A stretch of DNA of 14,199 nt from Heritagella sp051881655 (GTDB taxonomy: Bacteria > Bacillota > Clostridia > Oscillospirales > Acutalibacteraceae): the NCBI GenBank assembly GCA_051881655.1, contig JBJEQH010000087.1, positions 1-14,199 on the forward strand, written 5' to 3'. Below are positions 1-5,488 of the stretch, piece by piece. The position numbers and the translations under genes were made by a program. The stretch's first letter is position 1. Every line of letters begins with the position of its first letter. The notes under the pieces are model-generated. The model ran no database searches and had not been told where the DNA came from. It saw only the letters and a program-made list of their open reading frames with translations.

Positions 1-1756
1 GGTCTTTCCCCGCAAACTCGATTTCCGTCATCGTGAGCAGCGGCGCCTGCCCGTTTTTCAGGCGCACCACCGCCGTCATCGCGTAATACGCCTGCTCGGT
101 GGCAAGGCCGTCCGTCTGCCCGTAGGCGGTATGGGCAAAGCCGCCGTCGGTATAGAACGCCAAAAGCGCATCCAGCGCCGAATACTGCCCGCCGTAGCCG
201 TCGCCCTTGATAAAGCGCTCATCCGTGTCGGGGTCAATCCCCAGGCTGCACAGCGCGGTGACCACCTGGGCACAGCTCTCGGCGTTGACCGTGCCGTCCC
301 GGTCGGTAAAGCCGCCGTAGCCGCTCCATGTGGGGCTCTCGGGGCCCACCTGCATCGCCGACAGGAGCGAAACGCCCTTTTCCACCGCCGCCTGCACGGC
401 TTTGTCCGTATCCCGGTACGGGGCAAGGGCCGTCAGCGCCATGGCGGTCACGTCCGCTTCGCTCCTGTCCCCGGACAGGGCCCAGCCGCCGTCGGCCAGC
501 TGGCTGTCAAGAATGCTGTCGATCAGCGCCTTTTCAGCCGCCCCGTCCCCGTAGTCATGGCAGGAGAGGGCGATCAGCGCCCAGATGGGGCCGTTGATTC
601 CCTGCTTCTGCACATAGGCAAGGTCGGTCAGCGGGCGGGTAAAGTCCTTTCCGTCCACATCCTGCGGGTCGATGCCAAGGGCCGTCAGGGTCAGCACCGC
701 CCGGGCGTTCTCCGTGGATTTTGTGGCGCTCAGCTTTTCGCTGTCCGCCTCCTTCAGGGCGGCAAGGTACGCCTGGCCCCCGTTTTCGGGCAGCTTCCCG
801 GCGCGGGCCAGCCCCAGCAGAACCCAGTCGCTCTTTTCCTCCTGCGAGAGCAGGGCGTCCCCCGTCTCCCGGAAGATCGTGTCAAAATTCTCCTGCCCCT
901 GCTCCTGCAGGAAAAGCAGGGTCTCCTCGGCCGCTTCCAGCACCGCCAGCCGGTCCACATACTTTTTCTGGTTTTCGGTCAGCGCGTCGTACCGCTCCCG
1001 CACCTCTTCGATCACCGGGCCGCTGTGGGCGGTCACGGTGCCGATGCTCCCGATGCGGCGGTCCACCTGCTCGGCGGCCTGCAGATCGGCGGCCTCGTCG
1101 CCGTACAGGGCCGAGAGGGCGCTCTCGGCGTCCGTCAGCGTCTTTTTCTCCTCCGCGGTCAGATAGTCCTGCATCGGGCCCAAATTGTCGTACGCCTCGC
1201 GGGTCTCCTCAATCCGGCGGCGGCTCTCGGCGGTCACGGTGCCGATGCCCGCGATGCTCTGGCGCACATAGATAACCGCCGGGTCATCCGCCGAGCCCAT
1301 CAGGCTGTAGTAATCATCGCAGTAATAGACCAGCACGTTCTCCCCGTCGCTCAGCTCGTACAGGCTCATGGAGACGCTGGGCCCCTGGCCGTTGACGGCG
1401 AACATCCATCCGCTGTACATGGCGTTGTCGTATTCCGCCAGCCCATCACAGGCCGACAGGTACTCGCCCCCGTAGTAGCTCGCGGTCCAGGTGGTGGAAA
1501 ACCCGTTTTCCTCCGCCGCCTTCTCAATCAGGTCGTACACGGTCGAGCCCGCCGAAAGGGTATAGCTCTCATCCCACACCCAGTCCTGATACGCCGTGTG
1601 GGGCGTGTCCGTGCCGTGCTTTTCGTCGCCCCGCAGGGTGAAGGTCACGGTGATGTCCGTCTCCCCGGCCGATACCTGGGGGAACCCGGCGCTTGCCATG
1701 CTGCACACAATCGCACCGCACAGCAGCAGCGCCCCGGCTCTTTTTGTTTTTCTCAT
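1..1756 (-). CDS. Secreted DUF4430 plus alpha/alpha-toroid protein, transcobalamin-like (3' end beyond window)
   Basis: 585 codons are visible, and the C-terminus lies outside the window. Residues 1-30 form a signal peptide: a basic n-region (MRKTKR), a hydrophobic core at 7-24 and a likely cut after VSA-30. No lipobox is seen. Residues about 32-150 match a DUF4430 domain, including SGWMFAVNG at 115-123 and a YELSDGENVLVYY strand at 133-145. Residues about 165-285 hold two tandem helical modules of a type common in Firmicute surface proteins, each starting I(A/S)(G)IGTVTA. Residues about 305-565 show squalene-cyclase/prenyltransferase repeats with QLADGGW (419-425), GGF (481-483) and GGF (538-540). 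In human intrinsic factor and transcobalamin, an alpha/alpha barrel and a DUF4430-type beta domain sandwich cobalamin; here the order is reversed. The ATG overlaps the stop of the upstream small gene by 4 bp (ATGA), and both lie behind a cobalamin riboswitch. I infer a surface cobamide-binding protein. The anchor, if any, must lie off-window. Domain calls are fairly sure; ligand binding is inferred. Confidence 0.8.
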   Translation of the reverse strand, partial: MRKTKRAGALLLCGAIVCSMASAGFPQVSAGETDITVTFTLRGDEKHGTDTPHTAYQDWVWDESYTLSAGSTVYDLIEKAAEENGFSTTWTASYYGGEYLSACDGLAEYDNAMYSGWMFAVNGQGPSVSMSLYELSDGENVLVYYCDDYYSLMGSADDPAVIYVRQSIAGIGTVTAESRRRIEETREAYDNLGPMQDYLTAEEKKTLTDAESALSALYGDEAADLQAAEQVDRRIGSIGTVTAHSGPVIEEVRERYDALTENQKKYVDRLAVLEAAEETLLFLQEQGQENFDTIFRETGDALLSQEEKSDWVLLGLARAGKLPENGGQAYLAALKEADSEKLSATKSTENARAVLTLTALGIDPQDVDGKDFTRPLTDLAYVQKQGINGPIWALIALSCHDYGDGAAEKALIDSILDSQLADGGWALSGDRSEADVTAMALTALAPYRDTDKAVQAAVEKGVSLLSAMQVGPESPTWSGYGGFTDRDGTVNAESCAQVVTALCSLGIDPDTDERFIKGDGYGGQYSALDALLAFYTDGGFAHTAYGQTDGLATEQAYYAMTAVVRLKNGQAPLLTMTEIEFAGKD

Positions 1757-2019
1757 TTCGTCTCTGCCTCTTTTCCGTCGTCTGTTTTCTCATGTTCCTG
1801 CGCGAACGGCTGCTGTGCCCGGCGCGGATGGCTCTTTTTACGGGAGGGCGCTTCCTTCAGCCCCGCGGCCTCCAGCGCCCGGGGCCAGGGGCCCAGAATC
1901 TGCTTGATCCACCCGGCGTCCGCCCCGGAAAAGTCATGGCGCTTGGGGCACCGCCCCAGCTGCCGCTCCTTTTCCCGCAGAAAACGGATGGCCTGTTCCC
2001 TCTTTTCCTCCCGCTTCAG
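1753..2019 (-). CDS. Small homing-endonuclease-associated-repeat-like protein, start codon uncertain
   Basis: An open frame of 88 residues ends in a TGA that overlaps the ATG of the secreted DUF4430 gene (ATGA), as expected for translational coupling. The body contains REQAIRFLREKERQLGRCPK, then a short linker, WIKQILGPWPRALEAAGL, and a basic, charged tail. The helix plus 'GxWxxALxxAGL' pattern resembles the homing endonuclease associated repeat (HNH_repeat), a small DNA-binding-like fold also found as stand-alone proteins. The start is odd. The frame has an in-frame TGA at 2025-2023, just before AAC CTG AAG. No ATG, GTG or TTG gives the whole domain after that stop. CTG at 2019 sits 8 nt after GGGGG, which is good Shine-Dalgarno spacing. 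The only ATG nearby (2026) is in another frame and would read into this one only after a one-base slip. An upstream TTG (2055) in the same frame is cut off by the TGA after 10 codons. A CTG start is my best guess; a recent frameshift or nonsense change is possible. Function unknown. Confidence 0.55.
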   Translation of the reverse strand: MKREEKREQAIRFLREKERQLGRCPKRHDFSGADAGWIKQILGPWPRALEAAGLKEAPSRKKSHPRRAQQPFAQEHEKTDDGKEAETK

Positions 2020-2074
2020 GTTTCATTCCCCCTTTTTGATTCGCCGGTTTTCCAATTTCCCGCTGGTATGAAGC

Positions 2075-2106
2075 AAAAACTCCCCCTGCTAAAAGCGCAG
2101 AGGGAG
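2075..2106 (-). terminator. Intrinsic terminator, expression platform of the cobalamin riboswitch
   Basis: Read on the minus strand, CTCCCTCTGC (2106-2097), a 7-nt loop and GCAGGGGGAG (2089-2080) form a 10-bp stem with one G-U pair, followed directly by TTTTT (2079-2075). It lies between the cobalamin aptamer and the coding genes, so it is well placed to stop transcription when cobalamin is bound. Confidence 0.8.
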
Positions 2107-2136
2107 CACAACAGATTTTTACCCACAACCAAAACA

Positions 2137-2156
2137 GCCCGGCCGAAAAACCGGGC
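2137..2156 (-). other. GC-rich hairpin between aptamer and terminator
   Basis: GCCCGG (2156-2151) pairs with CCGGGC (2142-2137) around an 8-nt loop on the minus strand, followed by TGTTTTGG. It could be a weaker first terminator or part of the switching structure of the riboswitch leader. The alternative pairing partner is not obvious by eye. Confidence 0.45.
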
Positions 2157-2194
2157 CCTGCCACCGCGGGCAAAGATCGGCTGCTCTCCTTCCT

Positions 2195-2340
2195 CGTCAA
2201 AGGCGCGTTACCGGGGATATACGGGGGCGATCTGGCTGATGCCGAAAGGGCAAACACAGTAATGACGGTTGTTCCGGATTCCCACCGGATTCTCCATTAC
2301 CTGCTCCGCACGGGCGGAGAGAACCGCATATCCGTTTCGA
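2195..2340 (-). promoter_or_regulatory. Cobalamin riboswitch (compact variant)
   Basis: On the minus strand the leader shows the conserved cobalamin-aptamer core: GAATCCGGTGGGAATCCGGAAC (around 2293-2272), a TACTGTG segment (2261-2255), then a short hairpin and AGCCAGATCGCC (2237-2226), which corresponds to the B12 box (usual form AGCCAGGAGACC). The long peripheral arms of the btuB-type class are absent between these blocks, so it resembles the compact AdoCbl-variant type. It lies just downstream of a perfect promoter and upstream of an intrinsic terminator, and leads into the small HNH-repeat-like gene and the DUF4430 protein. Exact ends and subclass are uncertain. Confidence 0.82.
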
Positions 2341-2353
2341 TTCTTTTGGCTCG

Positions 2354-2382
2354 ATTATAGCAGGCCCTCTCTCCCCTGTCAA
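2354..2382 (-). promoter_or_regulatory. Consensus sigma-A promoter of the cobalamin riboswitch unit
   Basis: Minus strand: TTGACA at 2382-2377, a 17-nt spacer and TATAAT at 2359-2354, both perfect consensus. Transcription should start near 2347, directly before the cobalamin aptamer. It lies 8 nt after the stop codon of the yitT-like gene. Confidence 0.9.
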
Positions 2383-2389
2383 GCGCCTC

Positions 2390-3262
2390 TCACGGCTCCT
2401 GGGCGGCACTGTGGAACGCAAACCCCTCGCCGTGGACTTCATTGGCCTCCTGCACCACGATGAACGTGGCGGGGTCGGCCTCCTGCACCTCTTTGACAAT
2501 GCGGAACATCTCTTTGACGCTGCTCGCCACCATCAGCATGTGCTTTTCCTCCCGGCGATAGGCCCCCTGGGCCTTTATAATGGTGGCCCCCCGCTCGCTG
2601 ACCCGGTCGATCACCGCATACACAAGGTCCGGGTTCTCGGTGATAATCCACGCCACCTTCCCCGCGTTCAGGCCGTAGAACATCTTATCCACCATCACCG
2701 AGAGCAGATACGCGACGATCATCCCGTACACAACCCCGTCGAAATCCCGGTACAAAAGCCCGCCCGCCGTCACGATGGCCGCATCGGACAGCAGGGTGAT
2801 GGTGCCCAGTTTCAGGTGGGGGCGCAGGGCCTTGGCCGCCATAATCAGAAAATCCGACCCGCCGGTGGAGGAATTGCGGGTGTAGATCATGGCGTACCCC
2901 GCGCCCCCGACCACCCCGGTCAGAATGGCCGCCAGCAGCCGCTCGCCCTCGTACTGGGGCAGCAGGGGCGAGACCACATCGAGGAAAAAGGTGGAGATCA
3001 GCATACACCGGAACGACCGCAGCAAAAACCGCCAGCCGATCAGCCGCAGGCACAGCAGGATCACCGGGATATTGAGCACCAGGGTCACCAGCCCGATGGG
3101 CGCGCCGGTAAACCGGTTGACGATCATGGCAATGCCCGAGAACCCCGTCATGGGGAACCCCGCGGGCAGCGCCAGGTTGTAAAGGGCCAGCCCGATCAGA
3201 AAGCTGCCCAGAATCTCAAACAGAATATCCACCCACACGCTTTTTCTCATCCACCGTTTCAT
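2390..3262 (-). CDS. YitT family membrane protein (DUF161 plus DUF2179)
   Basis: The protein has 290 residues, the usual length for YitT-family proteins. The N-terminal two thirds consist of about five or six hydrophobic segments, starting with ILFEILGSFLIGLALYNLAL, and contain the conserved GFPMTGFSGIAMI and NSSTGGSDFL stretches typical of the family. The soluble C-terminus (about 200-285) is a DUF2179 domain, with AWIITENPD, RGATIIKAQGAY and FIVVQEANEVHGEGF. The physiological role of the family is not settled; it is a membrane protein with a ligand-binding-like C-terminal domain. Start: ATG at 3262 has GGAGG 8 nt upstream. The gene has its own promoter (3340-3369), and an intrinsic terminator hairpin sits in the leader (3283-3325). 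No terminator is seen after its stop, so reading through into the cobalamin riboswitch leader is possible. Confidence 0.92.
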   Translation of the reverse strand: MKRWMRKSVWVDILFEILGSFLIGLALYNLALPAGFPMTGFSGIAMIVNRFTGAPIGLVTLVLNIPVILLCLRLIGWRFLLRSFRCMLISTFFLDVVSPLLPQYEGERLLAAILTGVVGGAGYAMIYTRNSSTGGSDFLIMAAKALRPHLKLGTITLLSDAAIVTAGGLLYRDFDGVVYGMIVAYLLSVMVDKMFYGLNAGKVAWIITENPDLVYAVIDRVSERGATIIKAQGAYRREEKHMLMVASSVKEMFRIVKEVQEADPATFIVVQEANEVHGEGFAFHSAAQEP

Positions 3263-3282
3263 CTCGAAAACCTCCTGTCCAC

Positions 3283-3325
3283 AAAAAAAGGATGGGCGTA
3301 TGATTGTGCTATCATACGCCCATCC
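3283..3325 (-). terminator. Perfect intrinsic terminator inside the yitT leader
   Basis: GGATGGGCGTATGAT (3290-3304) and its exact reverse complement (3311-3325) form a 15-bp stem with a 6-nt loop. On the minus strand it is followed at once by TTTTTTT (3289-3283). It lies after the promoter at 3340-3369 and before the yitT ribosome binding site, so it can attenuate that gene. On the plus strand it is followed by CTCTTCTTTTTT, so it may also work in that direction. Confidence 0.85.
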
Positions 3326-3339
3326 GGCTCTTCTTTTTT

Positions 3340-3369
3340 ATTCTATGCCTTTTCCCGCGGGTTTGTCAA
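3340..3369 (-). promoter_or_regulatory. Sigma-A promoter of yitT-like gene
   Basis: Minus strand: TTGACA at 3369-3364, an 18-nt spacer and TAGAAT at 3345-3340. The predicted start near 3333 is only about 8 nt before the perfect terminator stem. Confidence 0.75.
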
Positions 3370-3398
3370 CCCCCGTTTTTCCGCTTCTTCTTTCTTTC

Positions 3399-3493
3399 AC
3401 GAACCATCCCGTTTACCGGAAAACGCTCTTTCTGCTTTTCCTTAATTTAACGAACCATCCCGTTTTTGGAAAACGGGGTTTTTCTGCTTGTCC
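3399..3493. repeat. Two tandem imperfect direct repeats with internal hairpins
   Basis: Copies at 3399-3441 and 3450-3493 share ACGAACCATCCCGTTT, then a GGAAAACG block, then TTTCTGCTT-TCCT, with a period of 51. Each can fold into a hairpin. The second (CCCGTTTT/AAAACGGG, 3459-3476) is better and is followed on the plus strand by TTTTT. On the minus strand they lie just after the CotF-like gene, so the pair probably acts as a 3'-end structure. Confidence 0.65.
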
Positions 3494-3498
3494 TCTGT

Positions 3499-3963
3499 TC
3501 AGCTATACATTCCATTTGCCGTCATATAATCATACAGCGCCTTGCCGTGCTCCTGCTCCTCCTTCTGGATGTGGTTCAGGGTCTGGCGGGCCGCCGGATC
3601 GCGGAACTCGAAGATGCAGGTGTTATAGAGGGAAGAGGTGTGCTTTTCCGTCGCCAGCAGGTCGTTGCACAAAAAGCCGTCCTGTTTTTTCTCGTCGCTC
3701 TCCCCCATGCCGTAGGCCGCCGTAAAGGACGTGGGCAGCCCGCTGCCGCCGTTCGCGCTGCTCATGGACGGCACCTTCCCGCTTTCCATCTGGGTCAGGG
3801 TCTGCAGATGGCCCTGCTCGGTCTTGGCAATCTGCTGCAGCAGCGTTTGCAGCTGCGGGTCGGCGGCCATCCGGGCGTACCGCGTGTATTTTTCCACGCA
3901 GATTTTCTCCTCGTTTTTCATGTCTTTCAGCAGGCTCTGTTCTTTCTGGTTGGTCTTCATCAT
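3499..3963 (-). CDS. CotF-like spore coat protein (ferritin-like fold)
   Basis: The protein has 154 residues. It resembles Clostridial CotF/Coat_F proteins: an N-terminal helical part with KNEEKICVEKYTRYA and DPQLQTLLQQIAKTEQGH, a Gly/Ser-rich linker (about 68-92), then a second helical part with LCNDLLATEKHTSSLYNT and HIQKEEQEHGKALYDYM. Repeated E..H patterns give a ferritin-like four-helix look, but metal binding is not implied for this family. Start: ATG at 3963, followed by a second ATG, has GGTGAGG 6 nt upstream. A TATACT lies at about -10 distance, with GGATAG rather than a sigma-A -35 box. This would fit a sporulation sigma factor but is weak evidence. It is monocistronic and divergent from the XRE regulator gene. 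Confidence 0.85.
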   Translation of the reverse strand: MMKTNQKEQSLLKDMKNEEKICVEKYTRYARMAADPQLQTLLQQIAKTEQGHLQTLTQMESGKVPSMSSANGGSGLPTSFTAAYGMGESDEKKQDGFLCNDLLATEKHTSSLYNTCIFEFRDPAARQTLNHIQKEEQEHGKALYDYMTANGMYS

Positions 3964-4071
3964 TCATCACCTCACCGGCAGTATACCCCGGCCCGGCGCT
4001 TCTATCCGCCCTTTCCGCCGGTTTTCCCCTCCGTTTTTTGCGGAAAACGGCGAAAAAAGGCGGATCCCGTC

Positions 4072-4100
4072 TTGACTGGAAAGATTTTCCTTTTTATAAT
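4072..4100 (+). promoter_or_regulatory. Sigma-A promoter of XRE regulator gene
   Basis: TTGACT at 4072-4077, a 17-nt spacer and TATAAT at 4095-4100. The -10 box overlaps a perfect palindrome, the likely operator. Confidence 0.85.
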
Positions 4101-4114
4101 CATAGTATGATTAT
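4096..4114. promoter_or_regulatory. 19-bp perfect palindromic operator
   Basis: ATAATCATA-G-TATGATTAT is a perfect inverted repeat covering the -10 box and the expected transcription start. Its position means that a bound protein would block RNA polymerase. The adjacent gene encodes an XRE-type HTH protein, so autorepression is the simplest reading. Confidence 0.7.
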
Positions 4115-4131
4115 TTTTGGGGGGAATTTTC

Positions 4132-4479
4132 ATGGAACAGGAGCCGTCCGTTGCCCAGCGGATCGGGGCAAGAATCCGTTTGATCCGGAAAAAGCGCGGC
4201 TATACCCAGCAGGAGGTCTGCCGCCGGATCCACATGAGCCCCAACAACTACTCCAAATTCGAGCGGGGGCTGATTTTCCCCCGGATCGACCACTTTGTCG
4301 CCATCCTCAATCTGCTGGAGTGCCCGGCGGACGAGGTGTTCTGCGACGTGCTGTACTACGGCTATCAGGTGCGGATTACCCAGCTCAGCCGCCGGATGGA
4401 GGGGCTGCCCGCCGTGGAGAAAGAGCGCATCCTCACCGTTGTGGACGCCCTTGTCACACAGGGGGCGCGGTTTTCATAG
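4132..4479 (+). CDS. XRE-family HTH transcriptional regulator
   Basis: The protein has 115 residues. An N-terminal HTH_3 domain (about 8-65) reads IGARIRLIRKKRGYTQQEVC, then MSPNNYSKFERG (recognition-helix region), then a final helix of the five-helix bundle. The C-terminal half (66-115) is short and helical, with YYGYQVRITQLSRRMEGL and AVEKERILTVVDALV, possibly for dimerisation. Start: ATG 4132 is chosen because GGGGGG lies 7 nt upstream; an in-frame TTG at 4117 would place the RBS inside the gene. It probably represses itself through the palindrome at 4096-4114. It has its own terminator at 4530-4553 and appears to be a single-gene unit. Other targets are unknown. Confidence 0.9.
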   Translation: MEQEPSVAQRIGARIRLIRKKRGYTQQEVCRRIHMSPNNYSKFERGLIFPRIDHFVAILNLLECPADEVFCDVLYYGYQVRITQLSRRMEGLPAVEKERILTVVDALVTQGARFS

Positions 4480-4529
4480 AAAATCCGCCTCCTTTCTTTG
4501 CAAAGCCTTATTCTTCTTCCCCCTTTTTT

Positions 4530-4553
4530 CCCGCGGTTTTCCGCGGGTTTTTT
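4530..4553 (+). terminator. Intrinsic terminator after XRE gene
   Basis: CCCGCGG, TTTT loop, CCGCGGG, then TTTTTT: a perfect 7-bp GC-rich stem with a T-run, 50 nt after the XRE stop. Confidence 0.85.
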
Positions 4554-4583
4554 CTTTTCTTTCAAAAGTCATCGGTTTTCCGC

Positions 4584-4621
4584 AAAAAGCCGGCATTTCG
4601 CTCGATAAAAACCGGCTTTTT
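4584..4621. terminator. Second, possibly bidirectional terminator-like hairpin
   Basis: AAAAAGCCGG (4584-4593) and CCGGCTTTTT (4612-4621) form a 10-bp stem with an 18-nt loop. Because of the A/T arms it could terminate on either strand. Confidence 0.5.
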
Positions 4622-4735
4622 CCAAAAAAAGGCGCGGCCCCCCTTTTTTCCCGCTTTTTCGACACTCCTTCTGTGGTATATTCGCCATAAAGGGATGGGA
4701 TCCATCATAAAAATCCGAAAAAGGACGTGAAAATC

Positions 4736-5209
4736 ATGGAAATGACACCCCCTGTGGGCCGAACCTGCTGCTTTTCCTCCCAGTTTCTCCCGCCCGGGCA
4801 CACGGTGGACCGCCGGGCCCTAAAAAGCCGGATCCGGCAGCTTCTGGCGGGATCGGCGCCGGTCACCCGGTTTCTGTGCGGCATGGAGAAAAACGGGGAT
4901 CTGGACGCCGCCGAGATCCTCCTCCACTTAAAAGACACCGCGCCCTTCCCCCTGCGCCTCGAGTGCTTCCTCCCCTATGAGGAGCAGGCCGCCCACTGGG
5001 ACGAGCCCACCCGCGAGCGCTACTTTTCCATTCTCGCCCGGTGTGACGAGGTACATCTTTTAGAGACCCGCTATACCCCCGGCTGCCGCCAGCGGCGGGA
5101 CCGGTTCATGACCCGTCAGTCCGACCTGCTGCTGTTCCTCACGCCGGAAAACCGGCCCCCGATCACCGCCCCGGCGGGGAATCTCCTTTTGTTTGCCCCG
5201 GCGGGCTGA
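4736..5209 (+). CDS. Divergent SLOG-superfamily (DUF1273/YpsA-like) protein
   Basis: The protein has 157 residues. Its layout matches the cytosolic SLOG/DUF1273 family, which has a Rossmann-like fold thought to bind nucleotide-derived ligands: an N-terminal TCCFxxxxLPPG (10-21), FLCGMEKNGDLDAAEILLHL (47-66), LECFLPYEEQAAHW (75-88), RERYFSILARCDEVHLL (93-109) and YTPGCRQRRDRFMTRQSDLL (113-132). The usual TGHR after TCCF is replaced by SSQF, and the usual C-terminal GGT-type motif is replaced by PAGNLLLFAPAG, so ligand binding may have changed or been lost. Start: ATG 4736 has AGGA 10 nt upstream; GTG 4727 is possible but too near the RBS. A weak TATATT at 4677-4682 could be its -10 box. It stands alone between two leaders. 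Confidence 0.75.
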   Translation: MEMTPPVGRTCCFSSQFLPPGHTVDRRALKSRIRQLLAGSAPVTRFLCGMEKNGDLDAAEILLHLKDTAPFPLRLECFLPYEEQAAHWDEPTRERYFSILARCDEVHLLETRYTPGCRQRRDRFMTRQSDLLLFLTPENRPPITAPAGNLLLFAPAG

Positions 5210-5227
5210 ATTCTTTCCGTCTTTCTC

Positions 5228-5257
5228 TTGACAAATCGCGTTCTTTTTCGCTATAAT
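5228..5257 (+). promoter_or_regulatory. Sigma-A promoter of Mn2+ riboswitch/oadB operon
   Basis: TTGACA at 5228-5233, an 18-nt spacer and TATAAT at 5252-5257, both perfect hexamers. Transcription should begin near 5264, at the 5' edge of the aptamer. Confidence 0.88.
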
Positions 5258-5262
5258 GCTCT

Positions 5263-5366
5263 TATAAAAGGGAGTAGCTTGCGGCCCCGGCGGCCGTTGC
5301 AAACTGCGTCATTCCGGTGCCCCGCGGGGCGCCCGCACTTGTATGAAAAAGCGAGACTTTTACACC
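5263..5366 (+). promoter_or_regulatory. yybP-ykoY-type (Mn2+) riboswitch aptamer
   Basis: The leader carries the hallmarks of the yybP-ykoY aptamer. AAAAGGGAGTAGC (5266-5278) stands for the AAAGGGGAGUAGC block. CGTCATTCCGG in the centre stands for the CGUCA...CG block. GCGAGACTTTTAC (5351-5363) stands for the GC(A/G)AGACCUUU block. Helix P1 is seen as TAAAAG (5265-5270) with CTTTTA (5357-5362). Two GC-rich arms lie between (GGCC/GGCC near 5283-5299; GCCCCGCGGGGC near 5322-5333). Known members sense Mn2+ and usually switch on efflux genes such as mntP. The downstream gene here is oadB-like, which I regard as unusual. A Na+-sensing motif would fit the gene better but not, as far as I can judge, the sequence. 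Confidence 0.78.
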
Positions 5367-5396
5367 GAAACACCGGGTGTAAAAGTCTCTTTTTCT
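5353..5396 (+). terminator. Terminator of the Mn2+ riboswitch (expression platform)
   Basis: GAGACTTTTACACC (5353-5366) pairs perfectly with GGTGTAAAAGTCTC (5376-5389) and is followed by TTTTTCTTTAT. The 5' arm contains the 3' strand of aptamer helix P1, so aptamer and terminator exclude each other. Ligand binding should therefore allow read-through (ON switch). Confidence 0.88.
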
Positions 5397-5488
5397 TTAT
5401 TCCCGCATGGTTTTCCGGTTTTTCCGCCATACTGGAGGGCAGGCTGTTCCCACCCGTTTTCCCCATTTTGGTTAAGGAGGTCATTTTT

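Noticed and set aside
2023..2025. Selenocysteine at the in-frame TGA before the HNH-repeat-like domain
   Set aside because: No sign of a selenoprotein family or a clear SECIS-like hairpin right after the TGA; a different start codon or frameshift explains it more simply.
131..2071. 646-residue plus-strand open frame
   Set aside because: It is antisense to the DUF4430 protein, which has a signal peptide and recognisable domains. The plus-strand translation is Arg/Gly/His/Gln-rich and has no family features.
2411..3445. 344-residue plus-strand open frame
   Set aside because: Shadow of the YitT-family gene; low-complexity His/Gln-rich translation that runs through promoter and terminator.
3399..3493. 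CRISPR-like repeat array
   Set aside because: Only two imperfect copies, with a repeat longer than the 8-nt spacing, and no cas genes.
5228..5488. N-terminal extension of OadB
   Set aside because: This stretch is the promoter, riboswitch and terminator; the TTG at 5489 has a perfect RBS and gives the family's normal length.
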